Under the pieces are notes generated by a model, which worked only from the letters and a program-made list of their open reading frames with translations, had not been told where the DNA came from and did no database searches. Positions 33,146 through 43,012 of a DNA stretch of 64,000 bases are shown here, piece after piece (positions within the stretch are counted from its first letter, which is position 1; the number at the start of each line of letters is the position of its first letter). Both the position numbers and the translations under genes were made by a program. Origin of the DNA: Meghimatium bilineatum (lineage: Eukaryota > Mollusca > Gastropoda > Stylommatophora > Philomycidae); contig CM067312.1 in the NCBI GenBank assembly GCA_034231615.1, positions 7,748,546 to 7,812,545 on the forward strand. The letters are read 5' to 3'.

Positions 33146-33612
33146 AAATTAGGTTAATTTATTGATTTTGCCAATTTTTGGAACCCCCCCCCCCCCAACC
33201 CCGTTTTTCAACGAGGATTCAAGAATTCAAAGACCCACCAGTCGCTGTTAAATCTGCAAAATTATGTCAAATAAATTCACAACACCCCCCCCCCCCCCCA
33301 ATAGAAAAACATGTGTTGGAAAAGTACGAAAATATTTTATATTTTTTACCTCGAATTTATTTTTTTTAAAGTGTAAAATTCAAACAATTTAATTGATATA
33401 TAAAAACAGTATTGTTGACATCAACATTTGCCAACCCTTTCCTCCTTTTCTCTTGTTAGCAATTGTCAGACTCTTTCAGATCTCTTTCCCTAATCACCCA
33501 AGTCCTCGATGCGTTTTCGAAATAGTCATTTAAAACCCCACAAATTGAGGTATTTAAAAGGAAAAAACCCTGTCCCTTTGTTTTGTTTAAATGTAATCCT
33601 GCTCCTTTCCAA
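33146..33612. other. plain stretch with two long C runs
   Basis: C runs at about 33183-33196 and 33285-33299 in otherwise AT-rich DNA. No gene seen. Confidence 0.45.
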
Positions 33613-33619
33613 ATCGCAT

Positions 33620-33716
33620 ACAGGTATATCTTAATACAGGTATATCTTAATACAGGTATATCTTAACACAGGTATATCTTAATACGGGTATATCTTACTT
33701 TCGTATATCTTACGGC
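33620..33716. repeat. 16-bp minisatellite, 5-6 copies
   Basis: Copies of aggtatatcttaatac. Confidence 0.88.
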
Positions 33717-33717
33717 T

Positions 33718-34440
33718 TTGGAATGTTAGAATAAAGAGTCTTGTCGGAGAATTCACATTTCCATTAAGACATATTTTGTATTGCTTTGATCTGACGTGAT
33801 TTTATTATGTAAATGATACCCCTGTTTCTCTCAAGTGTGTGTGTGCGATGTTCGGTCACGTCACGAAGAAATCAGTTCAAAGTTCCAAATAATCTTCAAG
33901 CATCGGTTTCTTGTATTGCTTTTCCGATGTAATGATGCGACCTGGTTGTGTTGTCTGTCTATTGATGTGGATAAAACCCAACATCCAACAAAGAGTTCAT
34001 TAATAAAAATCTGTAATCCATGGATATATCGAATGCCACAGTGAATTGTAATAAAGGATTACTTGAAAGGTTAGAGCATGTGATACTCTGGTACGTATGT
34101 GCTCAGAACAAGCGCCATTGTGTTTGATTACTGTAATGAGAACAGAAAGGGGGGGGGCCTCATGGAATCAAGTCCACAGTTAAGAGTGTTTGGGCGTGAC
34201 CAGGCCAGTAAGGACCTGGGTACAGAAAGTAAACATGACCTGAACGAATGGTGTTTATTTCCGTGCATTTCATTATTTTACCTTGGCTTTTCTCGCATGC
34301 AACTACAAGTATATAAATACTGACCAACGAAAAATACGACAATAGTTAAAAACATAAAGAATGAAGGCTTGTTTACTTTCTGTGTAGAGAACCGATAGTA
34401 TGAACTTACTGAGCAATACTGAAATCCAGCAGGGTAAGTA
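33718..34440. other. plain stretch
   Basis: No supported gene; short frames only. A G8 run lies near 34149. Confidence 0.45.
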
Positions 34441-34500
34441 AGCTATGGTAATACGTTTTTACTAATCACTGCAGAAACACATAATAAGACACACACACAT

Positions 34501-34535
34501 CGACGTTTCGACCAAGAGGCCTTTATCAAGACAAC
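34501..34535 (-). other. Penelope-type hammerhead-ribozyme-like motif
   Basis: The complement reads tgataaaggcctcttggtcg followed by aaacgtcg. This is the pattern 'CTGATGA, stem, GAAAC, GTC' of hammerhead ribozymes found in the terminal repeats of Penelope-like retroelements. Here it is a degenerate relic and no coding part of such an element was seen. Confidence 0.45.
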
Positions 34536-34561
34536 ATACACCACAGAAAACAACAAGAAAG

Positions 34562-34564
<3 letters not shown>

Positions 34565-34632
<68 letters not shown>

Positions 34633-34636
34633 TATG
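34565..34636. repeat. (AT)n microsatellite
   Basis: About 34 dinucleotide copies with one break near the right end. Confidence 0.95.
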
Positions 34637-34639
34637 GCC

Positions 34640-35220
34640 GAGTTAAATGCAATGTGGAAATTGACCGGTAGAGTTGTGACTATGTCAGAGGTCAAAACAA
34701 AATGGACAAAGAATATACAAAATTGCTACATACAAGTGGGACGAGACAAACAAAGAAATGATGGAACTACTTAATATCATCCATGAGACATGCGCTTATT
34801 GATCCCGAAGGGTGCCAAATTGGTATATGTAATTCTGAACAGGCTGATTTCTGTCCAAATAATTCTGTACAGAGAGATATTTACTCGAAAGTCCCGGTTT
34901 GGATGTTCAAATCCCTCACCCCATCTCCCTTAACACATCAGAACAAGACTTTTAGCCATTTTAGTGGCTAACCCTCCCCCACCTCCTCCGTAATAAATTT
35001 TTACCAGAAGGTCATACACATGTATATCAACCTAGAGAACTTACACACTATAACTGCAACATATTACCTTTATTAACTGGATTATTTTCGAAGGTAGGCC
35101 TAAGCCCCCCCCTCTCCCAACCACCTTTCTCATAATAAGAAACACTCATCTAAGGCCATTCATGGATTGGCACTGATGTGACCGGCCCATGAAGTAGTGA
35201 TCAGAGTTAAGAGATTTAGG
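34640..35220. other. plain stretch
   Basis: C-rich patches near 35105; no gene or recognised repeat. Confidence 0.45.
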
Positions 35221-35224
35221 TTGC

Positions 35225-35465
35225 CTGGGCACATTGCTATTATGTCTAATTCAATGTCTTATGCAATGTTAACACCTAAGTAACATTCTAATTCAACTTC
35301 TAAGACAATGTTAACATTTGAAGCAACATTCTAATGCAAAGTCATCTTAAGTAACATTCTAATGCAACTTCTAAGACAAATGTTAACATTTTAAGCAACA
35401 TTCTAATTCAACGTCCTAAGGCATCGTTAACATTTTAAGTCACTTGTGAATTCAACGTCTAAATG
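35225..35465. repeat. degenerate minisatellite of about 44 bp, 5 copies
   Basis: Words taacattctaattcaac, ttctaagacaatg and ttaacatttaagc recur with indels. Confidence 0.8.
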
Positions 35466-35504
35466 AGATCCAGTTCATCAATCGATTTCAACGGGTTGTT
35501 TCTT

Positions 35505-35700
35505 CATCTTCTCTATCTGTCTCACACTCATGTAGCTTATCTGGATGTAGTCCGCGGAACAAAATGCGTTGTATCATGGTCTAAATCATGGCTGCGATCT
35601 CTGCGCCTTTTGAAATGACACATGCGTCTTACAAGATGTATAGCAGGTAACAGTGTCACTTATTTTTGCTCCCCTTGACTATGGCAACAGACGGGTGCAA
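35505..35700 (-). repeat. family A fragment
   Basis: ttcttcatcttctct, gcttatctggatgtagtcc, aaaatgcgttgtatcatgg, gctgcgatctctgcgcc, caggtaacagtgtcac. The 5' part is missing. A second, plus-strand family A piece (atgcatgtcgtaaaatgaga) lies at 35755-35800. Confidence 0.7.
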
Positions 35701-35799
35701 AGGGTACATTCATAATCGAACAAGCTGTGTGACCAAGATAATTCATTTCTCTCAGCAATGCATGTCGTAAAATGAGACTAAAAAGGGATGCATGTCTTG

Positions 35800-36268
35800 G
35801 TACCACAGTGTGCTATTTATGTCATCTTGGTATCACTGTGTGTTATTTATACTATTTTGGACGACAGTGTTATTTATGCGATTTTGATACCATAGTGTGT
35901 TATTTATACGATCGTGGTATCACAGTGTGTTATTTATGGTACCACCGTGTGTTATTTATAAGATGTTGGTACCACAGAGTGTTATTTATACGATCTTGGT
36001 ACCACAGTGTGTTATTTATACAATCGTGGTACCACAGTGTGTTATTTATACAATCTTGGTACCATAGTGTGTTATTTATACAATCTTGGTACCACAGTGT
36101 GTTATTTATACACTCTTGGCACCATAGTGTGTTATTTATACAATCTTGGCACCATAATGTGTTATTTATACAATCTTGGCACCATAATGTGTTATTTATA
36201 CAATCCTGGTACCATAGTTTATTATTTATACAATCGTGGTACCACAGTGTGTTATTTAGACGATCTTG
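35800..36268. repeat. 30-bp minisatellite, about 15 copies
   Basis: Unit accacagtgtgttatttata plus caatcttggt. It begins inside a plus-strand family A fragment, just after its gagactaa word. The plus-strand frame of 180 codons (YHSVLFIQSW repeated) follows from the 10-codon period. Confidence 0.9.
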
Positions 36269-36394
36269 GAAAAGTCAGTTATGCATTGAAAATTGGTTGC
36301 GAGACTTTCTATAATTGAGACAAGACGGTATAGCAGAGAAGCAGAGGATTGACTTCCCTGTGGTCGGATCTCTCCATATGTGCGAGGAAAGACA

Positions 36395-36535
36395 CAATTC
36401 GGAGATCGTGATTGCTGGATTACCTGAATCGCGATCTCCACTATGTTGTTCTGTTGGTTGTAAAGCTCTGATATAATCAAATTGGATAAATATTCCTGTT
36501 GAAAGGCGCATTCTTCACCATAAGAGGTACAGGTC
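36395..36535. repeat. family B dispersed repeat fragment
   Basis: cgatctccactatg, gttgtaaagctctgatataa, tcaaattggataaatattcc, tgttgaaaggcgcattcttc. Parallels 7440-7545 and 47455-47575. Confidence 0.6.
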
Positions 36536-36680
36536 CTTTCCCTGAACGCGTGCCTGCCACATATTTAGCCTGTTTGCGAAATTTGCGACCGACGTACATG
36601 TAATTAACCAAACCACTTAGATTAATACGTGGAGGTCGTGGCGACTGTGTTACCTATTATAAAGTTGTGCTATAAAGCTG

Positions 36681-36752
<72 letters not shown>
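36681..36752. repeat. (AT)n microsatellite
   Basis: About 36 dinucleotide copies. It abuts the LINE relic on its right. Confidence 0.95.
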
Positions 36753-36755
<3 letters not shown>

Positions 36756-36757
36756 AC

Positions 36758-36915
36758 ATAAAAATAGAAACAGCAAGATGCAGAGGAAGACCAAGAAGAA
36801 AGTGGATTGAAGGAATTACCAACATTCTGAGACGTCACAATATTACTGCAAGCGACCAAACTTGAGATAGCCACAGACAACCGATCGTCATTCAGTCTTG
36901 CTTAGCCTTACAGAA
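36758..36915 (+). mobile_element. LINE 3' fragment (RT C-terminal region)
   Basis: Translation NIKIETARCRGRPRRKWIEG then ITNILRRHNITASDQT and a stop. GRPRRKW is the hallmark of the end of endonuclease-reverse transcriptase LINE proteins. Only about 40 codons remain. Confidence 0.6.
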
Positions 36916-37638
36916 AAAGCAGAAAAAAGACAATATATCGATATATACACCTGGTAGAACCACTGAACTAATGAGACAGTGCTCTATCGCATACACGTTT
37001 TGTAAGCTAGAAGGGACAGACATTTGTGAATGCTTGTTGAGTCTAAACAAATCTTATTTATCTAATATTTTCTTTTTCTTCTTGATTGGCAAAACATTTG
37101 TTTAAACCAGCACTTCAAACTGATTATGTCTACGGCTTTACCTCGGATGTTGTGATGTTTCTAATGATGTCTACGACCTTTACCCCGGATGTTTTGACGT
37201 TGTTTATGAGACGGCCACATGCTGTTGTCAAAGATCACGTCACGCGTTTCAACGTTTTTAAAGAAATTTGGAAACTCGTCCCCACCGTATAATAAGAGAA
37301 AGTCAACCCCCATCAGTTGTTGGTAGGTCCTGTCACAACATGGGCTAGGCAACAGAACAATCGCTCTTAACTCGCCGTTACACCATATCGCTAAAAAATA
37401 AATAAAAACAAGACAGAGGCGAACGGGTGATCTACCAGGGTGGAAGCGCCAAATGGAATATCTAGGGAAGCCATAACTGAAATAAAGTTAATTATGTAAA
37501 AGGGTGACTGTATTTTGCAGAGGGTGACTGTATTTTGCAGAGGGTGCTACAATTTATAGTTAAGTTACGAGTACCCGTAGTCATCTTCAGAGGTCCTCAA
37601 GTTGTGCTTCAGTGCAACAATGCTTTCTGCATTTTGTT
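36916..37638. other. plain stretch
   Basis: A two-copy repeat gagggtgactgtattttgca lies near 37502-37542. The 68-codon frame at 37086-37292 has no recognisable features. Confidence 0.45.
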
Positions 37639-37639
37639 T

Positions 37640-37805
37640 TGCTAGGGACAAAAGTAAAGTGAAGATATATCAATACTGTGACCTGCTATATATGTCGTAA
37701 GAGGTGATTAAGGAGGTGTGAGGGTGGATTTATTTGTTCCATCTCGTAGGACAAAGTGAAACAAAAGCAGTTTTAAGGTAGTATCAGGACAAAAGGCGCA
37801 TATAT
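37640..37805 (+). repeat. family A fragment
   Basis: tatgtcgtaagaggtgatta, aggaggtgtgagggtgg, ttgttccatctcgtagg, caggacaaaaggcgcatata. It ends at taaaactgtaac, directly before the SINE. Confidence 0.65.
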
Positions 37806-37824
37806 TGATGTAAAACTGTAACTC

Positions 37825-38010
37825 CCGAGGATCTCCGCGGTGTAGTGGTTAAGCATGATACTTAATAGGTCGCGGGTTTGAATCTTGCTCGTGGCGTCTT
37901 ATTTACAAGATGGATGTTGTTTTTTTGCGGAAATCCACGGGTGCTATCGTTTAAAGCTACTGATTTAAGTCCTACGAGTGGCACTCTTCATTGACGGCGT
38001 GTACTTCGGT
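37825..38010 (+). mobile_element. tRNA-headed SINE
   Basis: A-box-like ggtgtagtggttaagc and B-box-like gcgggtttgaatcttgc, spaced as in tRNA. The body follows (cttatttacaagatgg, cacgggtgctatcg, agctactgatttaag). Confidence 0.75.
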
Positions 38011-38224
38011 GAGAGTGACATGATATTTATATCTAGAAACCCGATTACAATAAAGTCGATTCACTACGTTTTTTCATCCTTTTTTGGCAGCACATTACGT
38101 TTCACGGGTTATATCGTGCTCGTGTACAGAAGTGTGAGAGCAAACAAAGTAGAAGTGCTATGATGTTCCGAGATACTGGGGGTGCACCAACAGAAAATCA
38201 GGAAAGGGAATTACCACTATTTCG

Positions 38225-38700
38225 AAACTCTAACAGTAAATAGAGATTTAGAATATCTAACCAGTAAATAGAGATTTAGAATATCTAACCAGTAAATAGA
38301 GATTTAGAATATCTAACCAGTAAATAGAGATTTAGAATCTCTAACCAGTAAATAGAGATTTAGACTCTCTAACCAGTAAATAGAGATTTAGAATCTCTAA
38401 CCAGTAAATAGAGATTTAGACTCTCTAACAAGTAAATGAAGATTTAGAATCTCTAACCAGTAAACAGAGATGTAGAAACTCCCTAACCAGTAAACAGAGA
38501 TTTATAATCTCTAACCTGTAAACAGAGATTTAGAATCTGTAACCAGTAAACAGAGATTTAGAATCTCTAACCAGTAAACAGAGATTTAGAATCTCTAACC
38601 AGTAAACAGAGATTTAAAATCTCTAACCAGTAAACAGAGATTTAGAATCTCTAACTAGTAAACAGAAACTCCCTAACCAGTAAACAGAGATGTAGACAAT
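38225..38700. repeat. 28-bp minisatellite, 17 copies
   Basis: Unit agtaaatagagatttagaat plus ctctaacc. The left half has taaatag and the right half taaacag, so the array is divided into two sequence types. Degenerate copies continue at 39080-39220. Confidence 0.88.
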
Positions 38701-38859
38701 ATATCAACAGTAACAATGATTTATCAATTTTCAGCACAGTAAAATTTTTTAGAAATTTAGACAGAGTTTTAGAAATTCTCAAACTAGTTTGTTTGTTTGA
38801 TTGAAAACCCGAGGAATTACGAGAGGTTAGTTTCTACTTACTTTGTATAGTAAAGTAGT

Positions 38860-38960
38860 TTTTCTTAGCTTTCTTTCATACCCAGGAGACTTCAGCTTTC
38901 AGCTTAGTGCAATGTCTATTGAAGGAGTCTTCTACTCAGAGGTTGTCTATAATGGTATAG
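38860..38960 (+). repeat. family C dispersed repeat fragment
   Basis: catacccaggagacttcagc, ttagtgcaatgtctattga, aggagtcttctactcag. Shared with 685-760 and 13185-13265. The 61-codon frame over it is not a gene. Confidence 0.6.
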
Positions 38961-39267
38961 ATGACATGCTACCCCTAGAGATCCTCGATATAACATGCCA
39001 TCTACTAAGGTCTCTGTTGCATGGGTAGTTTGTCTAGTGTGCCATTAGTGAGACCCACAGACGCAACCACATGCGTGTTTCTCAAACTAGTAAACAGTGT
39101 TAGAAATTCTTAAACCAGTAAATATAGATTTAGAAAATATCTAATCAGGAAATAGAAATTTAGAAATTCTCTAACCAATAACTAGAGATTTATATATTTT
39201 TAACCAGTAATGAAAAGAAGTAAGTAAAATTCCAACTCATTTCTTCCAAGGAGTACATCATCTTGAC

Positions 39268-39882
39268 GAGATTTAGTGGTCTAGTGGTCTTACATCTAGT
39301 GGTCTTACAATATCTAGCAAGATAGTGGTCTACGTCATCTAGTGGTCTTACAACATCTAGTGGTCTATGGTCTTACAGCATCTAGTGGTCTTACAGCATC
39401 TAGTGAACTTACAGCATCTAGTGGTCTTGCATCATATAGTGGTCTTACAGCATCTAATGGTCTAGTTGTCTTACAATATCAAGTGGTCCTACAACATCTA
39501 GTGGTTTAGTGGTCTTACATCATATAGTGGTCTTACATCATCTAGTAGTCTCATGGTCTTACAACATCTAGTGAACTAATGGTCATTCAGCATCTAGTGG
39601 TCCAGTGGTCTTACATCATCTAGTAGTCTATTGGTCTTACGGCATCTAGTGGTATAGTGATCTTACAACATCTAGTGGTCTTACCTCATCTAGTGGTCTA
39701 GTGATCTTAGGGCATCTAGTGGTCTTACTTCCTCTAGTAGTCTAGTGGTCTTACAGCATCTAGTGGTCTAGTGGTCTTGCGGCATCTAGTGGTCTAGTGG
39801 TCTTACAACATCTAGTGGTCTTACAGCATCTAGTGGTCTTACGGCATCTAATAGTTTTGTGGTCTTACCCACAACTCAGGAA
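39268..39882. repeat. irregular minisatellite based on catctagtggtcttac
   Basis: About 600 bp made of the words catctagtggtc, tagtggtc and ttacaa in changing order. Confidence 0.88.
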
Positions 39883-39884
39883 TA

Positions 39885-40312
39885 AGGACCACATTAATTA
39901 TTAAACAAAAAAGTACCGAAACGTCTGACTAATAATTTCACAATTAACTAATGGAGAACACAAACAGCTCACACGGAACAAGTGGGTGCTGTGCCGTTTG
40001 ACCAGACCTGGTATGAATTAATGTTTACTAGTTTCATAATTTTCTCATAAATCCTCATAGCTGTTTGTTAGTTAATATTCATTCACGCTGTTACTTCTGA
40101 CGCTATCAGCGGTTGTATTTACATGCAATTCTTGTGAATTAACCAGCGGCAATTGTGTTCCATTGATGTATGATGTGTTTGGTTTATACTCTACCGGATA
40201 ATTTTGTTTAGCTAAACAATGACTTACATGTTGTTGTTTTATTTTGTATACTCAATTATTAATCTAGTTTTTGTTTGTATAGTCTAGGTGTTAATATATT
40301 TAAAACATGTCA
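39885..40312. other. plain AT-rich stretch
   Basis: No gene or recognised repeat. Confidence 0.5.
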
Positions 40313-40317
40313 TGTGG

Positions 40318-40570
40318 AATCTCTCTGGCGTAGTCGTTAATCTGTTCACTTTACACGCGAGAGGTCGAGAGTTCGAATCTCGCTCGCAATGTCTCGTTTA
40401 CAAAGGGTATTTTTCAGAGATCCCTGGGGATTATCGATTGAAGCTACGGAGTTACGTGATATGAGTGGTGCACTCGATAGACGTCGTGCCGCCTTTGTTG
40501 TGAGGGACGGAGTAGATATGGGGTAATGCACGTACACTGAAGTTAATCCTCTATGCCTTTTCAATAATAG
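40318..40570 (+). mobile_element. tRNA-headed SINE, the clearest copy
   Basis: The head tctctctggcgtagtcgtta, then cactttacacgcgagaggtc, then gagagttcgaatctcgctcg folds in the order A box, anticodon arm, B box; the tttacac word recalls tRNA-Val(TAC). The body has ggggattatcgattgaagc, tacggagttacgtgatatg and ends gttaatcctctatgcctttt. The minus-strand 72-codon frame over it is not a gene. Confidence 0.8.
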
Positions 40571-40571
40571 A

Positions 40572-41045
40572 TATACTAACCAAGAAGAAACTTGGGATAA
40601 ACAAATACAAAAAATAAAAATACAAGGAGAGATACTACAACAAGTAGACCATTATCTGTATGGTGGACACAAACATATTAGGTATTAGAGACGTTGATTA
40701 TATTCTTCACACATCGGACATGTACATAGGGGGCTCAGATCTCCAGATTCAGGAAATCTCAGGATATAACAGCGAGGGTAAAAGTGAGTTAAGTAAGGAT
40801 GTATTGTGGTTAAAAGACAGTTAGGTAAGGATGTATTGTGTTTAAAAGTCAGCTAAGGTAAGGATGTATTGTGGTTAAAGTAAGAGAGATAGAAAGAATT
40901 GAAAATAGAATTGGATGATTATTAGAGACGATCGATGAAATAGTGGAAACTTACATAAAGAAAATACATTTTCAATTTTCCACGAAATATTCTAGTAAAT
41001 TAGATATGGTGTGGACTGTGACATACCTTTATATAATAAAAGAAT
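40572..41045. other. plain stretch
   Basis: A weak three-copy repeat of gtaaggatgtattgtggtta lies near 40793-40880. No gene. Confidence 0.45.
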
Positions 41046-41046
41046 T

Positions 41047-41098
<52 letters not shown>
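41046..41098. repeat. (GA)n microsatellite
   Basis: About 25 dinucleotide copies. Confidence 0.95.
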
Positions 41099-41099
<1 letters not shown>

Positions 41100-41548
41100 A
41101 GAGGGGTGGGGGTTAAGAGAAATGGGCTAAAGAAAGAGATAGAAAACGAGAAGAGTGTAATGAAATATACAAACAGTAGAATTATAAACGTCTGGAGATT
41201 TGTGCCTGGAAAGCTGTTATTGAGGTCGATTTAGAGTGGTGACAAATATCAGCTTTCACTCTGTGCAACGGTTGTCTAGTTCACTTGCAGATGACCGGTA
41301 ACTGGTTGACGTGTAATTTTGTCTTGTCATTTGATGTGGTAACGTCTATTTTACACGTGATTTGTTAACTTGTACTTTACGTGTGGTTTGTTAACTTCTA
41401 TTTCACATATTTCTTCTTCTGCGTTCGCTCTCTGATAGCCAATAAGCAATACGAAAGTCTGTGCATTTTTCAGGGGGGGGGGGGCCTTGATGTAAGTTCT
41501 GCTGCTAGTTTTACAGCGAAAGACAGACAACACATTTTCTTTTATTTG
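41100..41548. other. plain stretch
   Basis: Contains a G12 run near 41473; no gene seen. Confidence 0.45.
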
Positions 41549-41550
41549 TC

Positions 41551-41582
41551 CTGATAAAGGCTGTGTAGTCCAAACGTCGTCT
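41551..41582 (+). other. Penelope-type hammerhead-ribozyme-like motif
   Basis: ctgataaaggctgtgtagtc followed by caaacgtcgtc, the same layout as at 34501-34535 and 46767-46797. Degenerate relic; no coding region of a Penelope-like element nearby. Confidence 0.45.
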
Positions 41583-41884
41583 GTCGCCGTGTCCAGTTGC
41601 TAGGGTGTTTTATTTCAAGATATGCAAAAATAGGTAGATGTGTTGCCAAAATAAAACATAAAACAACCTAACAACGAGATTTTATTGCCTAATATTAGTA
41701 ACAAGTAACTATATTTCGTTTCTTTGTAATATTTGCATTGTTACCTCAACCGACACTGGAGCTTTATCTTTTGTCACAGCGGATCAGCGTTATTGTCCTC
41801 TTTCCGACCCATCATATCCGTTTTCAGCACGCATTTTGCATACGATTTGTGAATTTCTACTTTCTGTATAACCTGATAATTTTT

Positions 41885-42180
41885 ACTTTGCATGCAGTTT
41901 AACTTTAATATGATTTGTTAACTTTAATATGTTTTGTTAACTTTAATATGATTTGTTAACTTTAATATGATTTGTTAATTTTAATATGATTTGTTAACTT
42001 TCATTTAACATATTAGTTATTTTCTAATTTACATACGATTTATTAAATTCTCTAATTTACATATAATGTGTTAACGTTTACGTTACAAGCGATTAGTTAA
42101 TTTCGTTTTCACGTGATCTGCTAATTTCTAACTTAATGCAATTTGTTAATTTCCAATTTACACATAAATTGTTATATTTT
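41885..42180. repeat. 19-bp minisatellite, 5 clear copies plus degenerate flank
   Basis: Copies of aactttaatatgatttgtt at about 41902-42005, fading rightward into diverged versions (tttacatacgatttatt). Similar words (gatttgttaacttg) also occur at 41350-41400. Confidence 0.8.
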
Positions 42181-42336
42181 GTCACATATTCGTTGTCTTT
42201 ACTCTGAACAAGGACAAATTGCTTACATAATTCCCAGTTATGTTATACGTAATTATTGATACTTTTTTTTCTTGATCTACTGTTTGTTCCGTTTTCTAAT
42301 CAACGCAAATTTTAATCTTTCATTTATTTCTCTTCC

Positions 42337-42339
42337 AGA
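42337..42339 (+). promoter_or_regulatory. possible splice acceptor of a 5' UTR exon
   Basis: The pyrimidine-rich tttatttctcttccag ends at 42338, a good acceptor. It lies 675 bases upstream of the protocadherin start, with no other coding region between. Inference only. Confidence 0.35.
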
Positions 42340-43012
42340 TCAAGAATCCAAGTCTAACTTTTGTATCATTAATCTGAAGCAGATTGTACTTTCTTCTTTG
42401 AGATCACTTGAACCAATCTCCTGTCATAGAGATATCATCTGGATTTCTGGAGACAGAAGAGGTCGTGGGTCATAGGTCACCTAGACTTTCCATATAAGGA
42501 TTTTCACATTATTAGTTCAGATCTCCAAAAAGTAATTCAGCGAACTTTTCTTATTTTTTTTTTTTAAGTGTCAGAAATTGAACATTCTATTTTTATCACA
42601 AGGAGACAAAAAGATAAGAATGTTGGAATGATTATCGAAACTATACTGAACTGGGAATAATTTGATGGAATCTAGTAATGATGAAGGTATAAACATGTAG
42701 AGGAAATATATTTGTTGAAGCAATTATAATTAATGGACAGCGAGTTCAAGAAATAGAGTGGAGTTTTTCAAATTATAGAAGATGATACACTTTTGAAAGT
42801 TAAATTATTTTTACAATTTTCTATCGAAATTGACTTGTTTCTCTCACTGGTCTTAAATTTTGTTATGTCTGCTATGTAGGCTGGGAGTTTGGGAAAAGTG
42901 AAGATGAAAGGGTCGTTACAGACGTCGTGTTACATCCTGAGAATTGATTCTTAGAAATATGACCCTAGACTGATTAATTTCATGGAGGAAGTTTCCATCT
43001 GAGTAAGTCAAC

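Noticed and set aside
35772-36314. 180-codon frame with repeated YHSVLFIQSW
   Set aside because: Translation of a 30-bp array; flanks are mobile-repeat fragments.
40318-40400. Functional tRNA gene
   Set aside because: The tRNA-like head is followed by a body shared with five other copies, so it is a SINE; arm pairing is imperfect.
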